NCBI GenBank assembly: GCA_037445775.1
Contig: JBBIJX010000075.1
Location: 1-5,498 of the forward strand
Source: JBBUX01 sp037445775
GTDB lineage: Bacteria; Actinomycetota; Coriobacteriia; Anaerosomatales; PHET01
DNA length: 5,498 nt
Direction: 5' to 3'
Shown: positions 1 through 5,498 of the stretch, in pieces
Layout: the number at the start of each line of letters is the position of its first letter
How positions within the stretch are numbered: the first letter of the stretch is position 1
The notes under the pieces: generated by a model
Seen by the model: the letters and a program-made list of their open reading frames with translations, nothing else
Told to the model about the DNA's origin: nothing
Database searches by the model: none
Translations under genes and position numbers: made by a program

Positions 1-161
1 TCGTGCCTGAGCTGCCGAAGACCCGCTCCGGCAAGATCATGCGCCGCATCCTGCGCAAGGTCGCTGCCGGCGAGCGCGACATGGACGCGTTCGGTGACAT
101 CTCGACGCTCGCAGACCCGAGCATCGTCCAGACGATCCTCGACACCGCGCCGGACAGCTAG
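1..161 (+). CDS. acs: Acetyl-CoA synthetase, C-terminal end (partial)
   Basis: This is the last 52 codons of a gene that begins upstream of the window; the reading frame runs from base 3 to a TAG at 159-161. Acs activates acetate with ATP to acetyl-AMP and transfers the acetyl group to CoA in the cytosol. The visible tail reads PELPKTRSGKIMRRILRKVA, the C-terminal AMP-binding-domain motif. The lysine of SGK (codon 33-35) corresponds to the catalytic lysine that in Salmonella Acs is switched off by reversible acetylation. A second Acs-like stretch, GDISTLADPSIV, matches the usual end of the family and argues against a generic acyl-CoA ligase. A strong hairpin follows 29 nt after the stop, so the gene probably ends its own transcript and is not part of the heme operon. 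A close relative such as propionyl-CoA synthetase cannot be fully excluded from the tail alone. Confidence 0.93.
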   Translation, partial: VPELPKTRSGKIMRRILRKVAAGERDMDAFGDISTLADPSIVQTILDTAPDS

Positions 162-190
162 GCCTCAGGGAGCGCCTCTCCTTCCGAACC

Positions 191-225
191 CGGCCCCGGC
201 CCACCGTCACGGCGGGCCGGGGCCG
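191..225 (+). terminator. GC-rich hairpin terminator after acs
   Basis: Bases 191-202 (CGGCCCCGGCCC) are perfectly complementary to 214-225 (GGGCCGGGGCCG), a 12-bp stem. After one A/C mismatch the inner bases CCG (204-206) and CGG (210-212) add three more pairs around a TCA loop. Only two T residues follow, so it lacks the classical U-tract. Such hairpins are common at gene ends in high-GC bacteria. Its place between the acs stop and the hemE promoter region supports termination of acs; the efficiency is unknown. Confidence 0.7.
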
Positions 226-283
226 TTCGCGTACAGGATCCGAGGTGGCGGCGCGGGCGCGCGCCGAACGAAGTAACAGAGTG

Positions 284-302
284 TGACGTCGTCAAGGCGT
301 CA
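284..302. promoter_or_regulatory. Candidate operator: TGACG/CGTCA inverted repeat plus extra half-site
   Basis: Bases 284-294 read TGACGTCGTCA, a perfect 5-bp inverted repeat around one central T. A further CGTCA follows at 298-302, eight bases after the second arm in the same orientation. The block lies just upstream of and across the place where the -35 element of the hemE promoter would fall. That is a plausible position for a transcription factor controlling heme synthesis. No factor can be named, and a short repeat of this kind in GC-rich DNA may occur by chance. Confidence 0.3.
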
Positions 303-318
303 GCGTGGCGTGCGCGCG

Positions 319-327
319 TGGTAGAAT
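319..327 (+). promoter_or_regulatory. Putative extended -10 promoter of the hem operon
   Basis: TGGTAGAAT at 319-327 matches an extended -10 element: TG, one base, then TAGAAT, which differs from TATAAT at one position. Spacing of 17 bp would put the -35 at 299-304, where no good TTGACA match is seen; extended -10 promoters can manage without one. The predicted transcription start is near 333-335, giving a leader of about 50 nt before the hemE ATG. It is the most AT-rich hexamer in the intergenic region and the only convincing promoter in the window. Confidence 0.5.
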
Positions 328-368
328 CTCTGCTCGGCGCTCTGGGTGCCGCCGCTATGCAACTTCAC

Positions 369-375
369 GGAAGGA
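369..375 (+). promoter_or_regulatory. Ribosome binding site of hemE
   Basis: GGAAGGA lies 10 nt before the ATG at 386. It decides the start: an in-frame GTG at 305 has no such site and would put coding sequence across the -10 box, and the next ATG at 392 is too far away (16 nt). Confidence 0.7.
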
Positions 376-385
376 CGCGTCTGAC

Positions 386-1456
386 ATGGCCATGAACGAC
401 CTATTCCTGCGCGCCGCACGCCTCGAGCCCACCGAGCGAACCCCGGTGTGGATGATGCGTCAGGCGGGCCGCTATATGGAGGAGTACCGCGCGATCCGAG
501 CGCGGCACGGCTTCCTTGAGATGTGCTACACGCCCGAGCTGGCCGTTGAGGTCACGATGCAGCCGGTAGACCTGATCGGCGTCGACGCCGCGATTCTCTT
601 CTCCGACATTCTCGTCGTATTCCCGGGCATGGGGCTAGATCTCGAGTTCAAGAGCGGCGTCGGCCCCATCATCAACAACCCGGTGCGCTCCGTCGCCGAC
701 GTGCGGAAGCTCGGCATCTCGGACCCCATCGACGATACAGGCTACGTGATGGAGGCCATCAAGATCCTGCGCGGCGAACTGGAGCACAAGGTCCCGCTCA
801 TCGGATTCGCAGGTGCGCCGTTCACCCTTGCGAGCTACGCGGTCGAAGGCCGCGGTACCCGCGACTACGAGTACTGTAAGGCGCTCATGTGGGGCGAGCC
901 CGAGGCATGGGACCTCCTGATGAGCAAGTTCGCGGACACGGTGACCGCGTATCTATGCGCACAGATCGACGCTGGTGCGCAAACCGTGCAGATGTTCGAC
1001 TCTTGGGTCGGCTACGTGGCGCCCTGGGACTATGAGCGTTTCGTACTTCCGTACTCGAAGCGAGTGCTTGCCGCAGTCAAGGCGCACGGCGACGCGGTGG
1101 TCGAGGGCGGCGTGCCTGTCATCCACTTCGCCAACGGTGCGACGTCGATGATCGATCTCGTACAGCAGGCGGGAGGCGATATCGTCGGCGTCGACTGGCG
1201 TCTCGACATGGCGAAAGCCGTCGAGCTCATCAATCCGAACTTCGGCATCCAGGGGAATATAGACCCGGTCGCGCTCTTCGGACCCGACGAGGAGATCGAG
1301 CGCCAGGTCGTGCGCATCCTCGAGGCGGTGGGCACGAGGCCGGGACACATCTTCAACCTTGGTCACGGCATCCACAAGACGAGCGATCCGGACAAGGCCC
1401 GCACGATGATCCGCTTCGTGCATGAGCACTCCGAGCGCATCCGCTCAGGGGCGTAG
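386..1456 (+). CDS. hemE: Uroporphyrinogen III decarboxylase
   Basis: HemE removes the four acetate carboxyls of uroporphyrinogen III to give coproporphyrinogen III, a cofactor-free cytosolic step of heme synthesis. The product is 356 residues, close to the usual 350-365. The family signatures are present: VWMMRQAGRY (residues 21-30) carries the two substrate-binding arginines R25 and R29. ILFSDIL (70-76) carries the key aspartate D74. GAPFTLASY (143-151) ends in the conserved Y151, FDSWVG (204-209) holds S206, and NLGHGI near the C-terminus holds H327. These correspond to human R37, R41, D86, Y164, S219 and H339. The ATG at 386 is chosen because of the GGAAGGA site 10 nt upstream. The gene is first in a probable operon, with hemH starting 6 nt after its stop. 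Nothing in it looks damaged, and the identification is secure. Confidence 0.98.
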   Translation: MAMNDLFLRAARLEPTERTPVWMMRQAGRYMEEYRAIRARHGFLEMCYTPELAVEVTMQPVDLIGVDAAILFSDILVVFPGMGLDLEFKSGVGPIINNPVRSVADVRKLGISDPIDDTGYVMEAIKILRGELEHKVPLIGFAGAPFTLASYAVEGRGTRDYEYCKALMWGEPEAWDLLMSKFADTVTAYLCAQIDAGAQTVQMFDSWVGYVAPWDYERFVLPYSKRVLAAVKAHGDAVVEGGVPVIHFANGATSMIDLVQQAGGDIVGVDWRLDMAKAVELINPNFGIQGNIDPVALFGPDEEIERQVVRILEAVGTRPGHIFNLGHGIHKTSDPDKARTMIRFVHEHSERIRSGA

Positions 1457-1462
1457 TTCGCT

Positions 1463-2437
1463 GTGGCGAAGACGGGTGTGCTTCTTACCGGCTTCGGCGG
1501 ACCTGATTCGCTCGACGCCGTCGGGCCATTCATGTGCAACCTGATGGGACGCGAGCCCAGCGATGAGCTCGTCGAACGCGTCTGTCGAAGATACCGGGCT
1601 ATTGGGGGCTCGTCTCCCTTGCTCGAGATCGCCGGTGACATCGCGCGCAAGCTTCAGAAGAAGCTCTCCGAGGGCGGTCACGACACGCCGGTCGCTGTGG
1701 GAATGCGCTATTGGCACCCCTACATCGGCGACGCGTTGGCTCGCCTCAAGGAGGACGGGTACGATCGCGTGGTGGCGGTGTCGCTGTCGCCGTTCGAGAG
1801 CTACGTCGCGCATGGCGCGTATCGCAAGGCCATCGATGAGGCGGCAGAGGCGCTGGGCGGACTCGAGGTTGTCGAGGCACCGCTGGTCTCCGAACTCCCG
1901 GCCTACTCTTCGTTCTATGCCAGCTCCGCAGCGAGCGCGCTTATGGAACTCGAGCGTAGCGAGGGGGCGATCCTGGTCTTTACGGCGCACAGCTTGCCCG
2001 CAGACGAACTCGTAGCGAACGACCCCTACGTCACCGGCATTGAGCGGGTGGCGAACGACGTGGCGACGCAGCTCGGACTATCAGCAGGCGAACCGGGCGT
2101 CAGCGAGAAGATGTTCCCTGGCGTCTCGGTGTTCGGCTCGGCGGAGCCGCCTCGCGCGTGGTATGTGGCGTATCAGTCCAAAGGCAACCGTCCCGGTGCC
2201 TGGCTAGGCCCTGACCTCGATGACGTCATTCATGCGGCGGCTGCGAACGAGGCAAGCGCTCTCGTCGTGATACCCATCGGCTTTCTCACGGACCATATGG
2301 AGACCCTCTACGATCTCGACATCGTCGCTTCGGACCTGGCGTTCGCGGCGGATCTCGACTTCGTACGCGCACCGGTGGCCAGTGACGATGAGGGCGTCGT
2401 AAGCGCGATGGCGGAGTCCGTCGCGAAGTTGCTCTAA
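1463..2437 (+). CDS. hemH: Ferrochelatase (probably coproporphyrin III ferrochelatase, CpfC)
   Basis: This enzyme inserts Fe2+ into a porphyrin; next to a HemY-type oxidase the substrate is probably coproporphyrin III. The protein has 324 residues from a GTG start 6 nt after hemE, with an AGGGG site at 1447-1451 inside the end of hemE. Catalytic H176 lies in FTAHSLP (173-179) and E280 in GFLTDHMETLYDLD (273-286), matching B. subtilis H183 and E264. IGGSSPL (47-53) and YQSKGN...WLGPD (237-251) are further family motifs. F11 in GFGGP stands where B. subtilis has iron-ligating Y13; mycobacterial enzymes also read FGGP. The only cysteines are C25 and C41, so the C-terminal [2Fe-2S] ligands of many actinobacterial ferrochelatases are absent. 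The spacing between the two catalytic residues is 104, against 81 in B. subtilis, mostly because of about 24 extra residues near 207-230. The function is secure; the exact porphyrin substrate is inferred. Confidence 0.95.
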   Translation: MAKTGVLLTGFGGPDSLDAVGPFMCNLMGREPSDELVERVCRRYRAIGGSSPLLEIAGDIARKLQKKLSEGGHDTPVAVGMRYWHPYIGDALARLKEDGYDRVVAVSLSPFESYVAHGAYRKAIDEAAEALGGLEVVEAPLVSELPAYSSFYASSAASALMELERSEGAILVFTAHSLPADELVANDPYVTGIERVANDVATQLGLSAGEPGVSEKMFPGVSVFGSAEPPRAWYVAYQSKGNRPGAWLGPDLDDVIHAAAANEASALVVIPIGFLTDHMETLYDLDIVASDLAFAADLDFVRAPVASDDEGVVSAMAESVAKLL

Positions 2438-2440
2438 GAC

Positions 2441-2466
2441 CCGCGGCGCGCCGTCACGCGTCGCGG
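2441..2466 (+). other. Intergenic hairpin between hemH and the first hemY/cgoX
   Basis: Bases 2441-2450 (CCGCGGCGCG) pair completely with 2457-2466 (CGCGTCGCGG), ten pairs including one G-U, around the loop CCGTCA. It starts 3 nt after the hemH stop. No T-run follows, and the next gene has its own strong ribosome binding site, so full termination is unlikely. An attenuating, RNA-processing or 3'-end-protecting role within the operon mRNA is possible. The pairing is seen directly; the role is inferred. Confidence 0.45.
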
Positions 2467-2487
2467 ATCGGCTTCTCTCGAGACAGC

Positions 2488-2492
2488 GGAGG
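2488..2492 (+). promoter_or_regulatory. Ribosome binding site of the first hemY/cgoX
   Basis: GGAGG lies 7 nt before the GTG at 2500, near-ideal spacing. It supports this GTG as the start, in agreement with the FAD-binding strand that begins directly after it. Confidence 0.75.
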
Positions 2493-2499
2493 CACACGC

Positions 2500-4011
2500 G
2501 TGGCGCGAGTGATCATCATAGGTGGCGGTGTCGCGGGTCTTGGCGCGGCCTACAAGGTACGCAGGGCGGCGGAGGCGGGGCACGACGTGTCGTTCGTGCT
2601 CGTCGAGAAGGACGCACGGCTCGGTGGCAAGATCTTCACCGACACCGCCAACGACCCCGACGGCGGGCGCTACATCGCGGACGGCGGCTCTGACGCGTTC
2701 CTCACCGAGAAGCCTGCAGTGCACCGTGTCGCGCGAGCACTCGGCATCTTCGACGAGGAGACACCTACGCTCGACGAGAACAAGAAGACGTTCATCGTGA
2801 AGGACGGACGCCTCGTAGAGATGCCTGACGGCATCATGATGTTCGCGCCAACGAAGATTCTGCCGCTGGCCACGACCTCGCTGTACTCATGGCCGGCAAA
2901 GCTGCGCATGGCTGGCGACCTAATCCTGCCCCGCAAGGAGCGGTGGGCGGAAGGTGAGACCGCTCAGGAGCACGACGAGAGCGTCGAGAGCCTCATCGTC
3001 CGTCGCATGGGACGAGAGTGTCTCGATCGGCTCGCCGAACCGCTGATAGGAGGCATCAACGGCTCGGACCCGAAAGACATGTCGCTCGCGGCCACCTACC
3101 CGATGCTGCTTGAGATGGAGCAGAAGCACGGGTCACTGATCAGAGGCTTCCTCGCCCAGAAGAAGCGGGTCGAGGCGATGAAGAAGAAGTACCCGCCGAA
3201 ACCGGGTATGCCGAGGCGGACGTTCTTCACGTCGTTTCGCTCAGGACTCCAACGCCTCACCGACGCCTTGGCCGCCGCCGCGGGCACCGAGTCGATCCGC
3301 ACCGGTGCCGAGGTGGTCGGGCTCGAGCGTACCGGCGGCGGTTCGTGGCGCGTGACGCTGGCGGACGGCGATGTCCTTGACGGGGATGCGGTCATCGTCG
3401 CCGCTGAAGCGTGGGCGGCCGCGTCACTGACGGAATCCGCAGACGCACGCGTCTCCGAACTCGTTGGAACGATCCCTTGTGCGTCGTCGGCCACAGTCAT
3501 CATGGCTTTCGATGCGGAAGCTTGTCCATTCGACAAGCGCTGGCATGGCATCCTCTCGCCGATGGTCGAACATAGGTCGCTCACTGGCGTCTCCCTCATG
3601 TCATCGAAGTGGCCGGATCGCGCGCCTCAAGGACGGGTCCTGCTGCGTGGCTTCTTGGGCGGACCTCGCGACCAGGACGTGCTCGAGCGCGACGACGAGG
3701 AACTCGTCGCGCTCGCGCACCGTGAGCTGAGCGGACTCATCGGGGTCGCGCCGGACGCCGAACCGCGCTATGCCCGGCTCTTTCGGTGGCCGGGCGGCAT
3801 GCCGCAGTACACGCTTGGACACCTCGACCGCGTCGACGAGATCGAGGCGCGTTCGGCCGAGGTACGCGGCTTCGCGCTCGCAGGCAACGCGTACCGCGGC
3901 GTGGGAGTGCCCAACGCTCTCGAGAGCGGGGAGCGCGCGGTAACGAAGGTGCTCGGTGACTTCGGGATCGAGTTGGCCGAAGATGCTCAGGAGGAACGGC
4001 GAGTCTACTAG
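2500..4011 (+). CDS. hemY: Coproporphyrinogen III / protoporphyrinogen oxidase, HemY/CgoX type, copy 1
   Basis: This FAD-dependent oxidase removes six electrons from a porphyrinogen. In Gram-positive bacteria the HemY type (CgoX) converts coproporphyrinogen III to coproporphyrin III, using oxygen in characterised members. The protein has 503 residues, slightly longer than the usual 460-480. It opens with the dinucleotide-binding motif GGGVAG (8-13), acidic E36 for the FAD ribose, and LGGK (41-44). Later come DGGSDAF, MPDGIMMFAPTK (108-119), RMGRECLDRLAEPLIGG (169-185) and a lysine-rich loop near 220-242 like that of Firmicute CgoX. The C-terminal FAD motif GMPQYTLGHLDRVDEIE (433-449) is followed by AGNAYRGVGVPN (461-472). 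No signal peptide is seen; it should be cytosolic or membrane-associated. The gene lies 62 nt after hemH and is followed by a diverged paralogue. Membership of the amine-oxidase/HemY flavoprotein family is certain; copro- over protoporphyrinogen preference is inferred from context. Confidence 0.93.
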   Translation: MARVIIIGGGVAGLGAAYKVRRAAEAGHDVSFVLVEKDARLGGKIFTDTANDPDGGRYIADGGSDAFLTEKPAVHRVARALGIFDEETPTLDENKKTFIVKDGRLVEMPDGIMMFAPTKILPLATTSLYSWPAKLRMAGDLILPRKERWAEGETAQEHDESVESLIVRRMGRECLDRLAEPLIGGINGSDPKDMSLAATYPMLLEMEQKHGSLIRGFLAQKKRVEAMKKKYPPKPGMPRRTFFTSFRSGLQRLTDALAAAAGTESIRTGAEVVGLERTGGGSWRVTLADGDVLDGDAVIVAAEAWAAASLTESADARVSELVGTIPCASSATVIMAFDAEACPFDKRWHGILSPMVEHRSLTGVSLMSSKWPDRAPQGRVLLRGFLGGPRDQDVLERDDEELVALAHRELSGLIGVAPDAEPRYARLFRWPGGMPQYTLGHLDRVDEIEARSAEVRGFALAGNAYRGVGVPNALESGERAVTKVLGDFGIELAEDAQEERRVY

Positions 4012-4012
4012 G

Positions 4013-4030
4013 GCGTCGCCAGTGCGGCGC
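4013..4030 (+). other. Small hairpin between the two hemY/cgoX genes
   Basis: Bases 4013-4019 (GGCGTCGC counted from 4012; the paired part is 4013-4019) can pair with 4024-4030 (GCGGCGC), seven pairs with one G-U, around the loop CAGT. It begins 2 nt after the stop of copy 1, the same relative place as the hairpin after hemH. There is no T-run. It is short and GC-rich, so it could be a chance structure. Confidence 0.3.
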
Positions 4031-4063
4031 GGTCTGCGTTGGCCGGGCGAACGGAATCAGTCG

Positions 4064-4069
4064 AAGGGA
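4064..4069 (+). promoter_or_regulatory. Ribosome binding site of the second hemY/cgoX
   Basis: AAGGGA lies 6 nt before the GTG at 4076. It fixes the start of the second copy and gives a protein whose first residues align without a gap to copy 1. Confidence 0.65.
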
Positions 4070-4075
4070 CAGCGG

Positions 4076-5498
4076 GTGAAGAAGGTCATCATCATCGGGG
4101 CGGGCGCGGCGGGGTTGGGCGCAGCGCTCAAGGTCCGTCGTGCGGCCCAGGCGGGTCACGAGGTCGACTGTGTCATCATCGAGAAGAGCGGTCGCATAGG
4201 CGGGAAGCTCGCGTCCGATGTGGTCGAAGATCCCCACGGAGCCGGCACCTACATCGTGGACGGAGGAAGCGACGCGTTCATATCGGGGAAGCCGGCTATT
4301 CCGCGCATCGCGAAGTTGCTCGGTATCGAGAGCGAGATGACGCCGGCGCTCGAAGAGAACAAGCGTACGCTCATCGTCAAGGGGCGGCGCCTCGTCGAGA
4401 TGCCGGACGGCATCATGATGTTCGCGCCGACCAAGCTCATGCCGTTCGTCACCACGCGGCTCTTCTCGTGGGCGGGCAAGCTTCGGATGGGGCTCGACCT
4501 GCTGCTGCCGCGCCGGGAGCGCTGGGCCGACGGAGAAAGGCCGCAAGATCACGACGAGACGCTTGAGAGTCTCATAGTGCGCAGGATGGGACGCGAGTGC
4601 CTAGACCGCCTCGCCGAGCCGCTCGTAGGCGGCGTGCACGCTTCTGATCCGAAGCAGATGTCGGTCGCCGCCACGTTCCCGAACTTCCTCGAGATGGAGC
4701 AGCAGTACGGCTCGCTCGTCCGCGGCATGCTCGCGGCGCGGAAGAAGGCCGAGGAGATGCGCAAGAAGTACCCGCCCAAGCCGGGAGAGAAGCCCAAGGC
4801 GTTCTTCAACACATTCCGGCGGGGGATGCAGCAGCTCACAGACGCCATGGCCGAAGCGGTGGGTACCGAGCGCATCATGCTGGATGCCATGGTGGAGGGT
4901 GTCGAACGAGCAGGTGACGGCACGTGGCGTGTCACGCTCGGGGACGGCCGCACGATCGACGGGGACGCGCTGATCGTCGCGACGGAGATCTGGGCATCGG
5001 AGACGCTCGTTCGCGCTGTCGACGACCGGATCGCAGATCTGCTCGCCACGGTTGTGTGCACGTCTTCGGCGACGGTTCCGATGGCGTTCGCCGCAGATGA
5101 TTTCCCGGCAGACACGCGGTGGCACGGCATCCTGTCGCCGACGATAGAGAACCGCCCGCTGCTTGCCGTGACGCTCTCTTCCTCCAAGTGGCCGGAGCGT
5201 ACGCCCCAAGGGAGAGTCCTGCTGCGCGGGTTCGTGGGCGGTCCGCACAACCAGCGGTTTCTGGAGCGCAGCGACGAGGAGCTAATTGAGACAGTACGTT
5301 CGCAGGTGGTGGACCTGCTCGGCATGAAGCCCGATACGAGGCCCGTCTTTGCGACGGTCTATCGATGGGACCGCGGCATGCCGCAGTACACGCTCGGGCA
5401 CCTTGACCGTGTCGACGAGATCGAGCGACTGACTGCGGAGAACCCGACGCTGGGCCTGGCGGGTGGGGCGTTTCGCGGTGTTGGCATCCCCAACTGCA
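4076..5498 (+). CDS. hemY: Coproporphyrinogen III / protoporphyrinogen oxidase, HemY/CgoX type, copy 2 (3' end missing)
   Basis: The frame is open from a GTG at 4076 to the window edge: 474 complete codons plus one base. By comparison with copy 1 about 30 residues are missing. It shows the same architecture: GAGAAG (8-13), E36, IGGK (41-44), DGGSDAF, MPDGIMMFAPTK (109-120), RMGRECLDRLAEPLVGG (170-186), a lysine/arginine-rich loop ending in KKYPPKPGEK, and GMPQYTLGHLDRVDEIE near the end. It aligns with copy 1 almost without gaps, at roughly 55-60% identity judged by eye. All FAD-binding elements are kept and there is no frameshift, so it looks functional rather than a decaying copy. Differences include AGGAFRGVG where copy 1 has AGNAYRGVG, and PNC where copy 1 has PNA. 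It lies 64 nt after copy 1 in the same direction, probably in the same operon. Whether it shares the substrate of copy 1 or has taken another flavoprotein role cannot be told. Confidence 0.9.
   Translation, partial: MKKVIIIGAGAAGLGAALKVRRAAQAGHEVDCVIIEKSGRIGGKLASDVVEDPHGAGTYIVDGGSDAFISGKPAIPRIAKLLGIESEMTPALEENKRTLIVKGRRLVEMPDGIMMFAPTKLMPFVTTRLFSWAGKLRMGLDLLLPRRERWADGERPQDHDETLESLIVRRMGRECLDRLAEPLVGGVHASDPKQMSVAATFPNFLEMEQQYGSLVRGMLAARKKAEEMRKKYPPKPGEKPKAFFNTFRRGMQQLTDAMAEAVGTERIMLDAMVEGVERAGDGTWRVTLGDGRTIDGDALIVATEIWASETLVRAVDDRIADLLATVVCTSSATVPMAFAADDFPADTRWHGILSPTIENRPLLAVTLSSSKWPERTPQGRVLLRGFVGGPHNQRFLERSDEELIETVRSQVVDLLGMKPDTRPVFATVYRWDRGMPQYTLGHLDRVDEIERLTAENPTLGLAGGAFRGVGIPNC

Larger units (their letters stand above)
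2500..5498 (+). repeat. Diverged tandem gene duplication (two hemY/cgoX copies)
   Basis: The two adjacent oxidase genes are paralogues in direct orientation with a unit length of about 1.58 kb. At DNA level they are mostly diverged, but short exact matches remain over the best-conserved motifs: 23 nt at 2827-2849 versus 4406-4428, and 22 nt at 3794-3815 versus 5373-5394. The divergence suggests an old duplication, or the joining of two related genes, rather than a recent amplification. Confidence 0.85.

Noticed and set aside
256..265. GGCGCGCGCC palindrome upstream of hemE
   Set aside because: It is a low-complexity GC-only palindrome expected by chance in this composition, with no matching copy near another promoter in the window.
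94..276. Open frame of 60 codons on the + strand across the acs end and the following hairpin
   Set aside because: It overlaps the acs reading frame out of phase, runs through the terminator hairpin, is arginine/proline-rich as expected from GC-rich out-of-frame reading, and has no ribosome binding site.
305..385. Upstream in-frame GTG extension of hemE by 27 codons
   Set aside because: It would place coding sequence over the -10 box, lacks a Shine-Dalgarno site and adds residues not typical of HemE; the ATG at 386 has GGAAGGA 10 nt upstream.
1445..1990. Antisense open frame of 181 codons opposite hemH
   Set aside because: It is a shadow of the well-supported ferrochelatase frame and has no recognisable domain or ribosome binding site.
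3737..4552. Long antisense open frame of 271 codons
   Set aside because: It spans the end of one oxidase gene, the spacer and the start of the next on the opposite strand; its composition (Arg, Pro, Ala, His-rich) is that of a codon-bias shadow and no known motif is seen.
4039..4566. Open frame of 175 codons on the + strand at the start of the second oxidase
   Set aside because: It is out of phase with the true frame starting at 4076, which begins with the GxGxxG FAD motif; the product is Arg/Gly/His-rich without any motif.
4549..5325. Antisense open frame of 258 codons with Ser-rich product
   Set aside because: It lies entirely opposite the second hemY/cgoX frame, which carries clear family motifs; the serine-rich sequence is the expected mirror of that frame in GC-rich DNA.
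1..5498. Search for tRNA, rRNA, CRISPR, insertion sequences or attachment sites
   Set aside because: No such element was seen: coding sequence fills almost the whole window and the three intergenic gaps hold only the hairpins and sites listed.

Overview
The window is a high-GC bacterial segment carrying the 3' end of an acetyl-CoA synthetase gene followed by a heme-biosynthesis gene cluster, all on the + strand. The order is acs (end only), hemE, hemH/cpfC, then two consecutive copies of hemY/cgoX, the second cut off by the window edge. The hemE-hemH-hemY order is the one known from Firmicutes and Actinobacteria. The ferrochelatase N-terminus (a GFGGP motif followed by a DAVGPF stretch) looks more like mycobacterial enzymes than Bacillus ones. 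Together with the GC content, the GTG starts and the clear Shine-Dalgarno sites, this suggests an actinobacterium, possibly a deep-branching one. That placement is inference; nothing in the window fixes the taxon.

Layout. 1-161: C-terminal tail of acs with the acyl-adenylate synthetase lysine motif. 162-385: no gene; it holds a strong GC hairpin (probable acs terminator, 191-225), a TGACG-T-CGTCA inverted repeat, an extended -10 box (319-327), a small leader hairpin and the hemE ribosome binding site. 386-1456: hemE. 1463-2437: hemH, 6 nt after hemE. 2438-2499: spacer with a perfect 10-bp hairpin. 2500-4011: first hemY/cgoX. 4012-4075: spacer with a smaller hairpin. 4076-5498: second hemY/cgoX, open to the window edge and lacking roughly its last 30 residues.

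How they work together. HemE decarboxylates uroporphyrinogen III to coproporphyrinogen III. In Gram-positive bacteria that use the coproporphyrin-dependent route, the HemY-type flavoprotein (CgoX) oxidises this to coproporphyrin III, HemH (CpfC) inserts iron, and ChdC/HemQ decarboxylates the product to heme b. No hemN, hemF or hemQ gene is visible here, so the last step must be encoded elsewhere. The main oddities are the diverged tandem duplication of the oxidase and an insertion of about 24 residues in the ferrochelatase between its two catalytic motifs.
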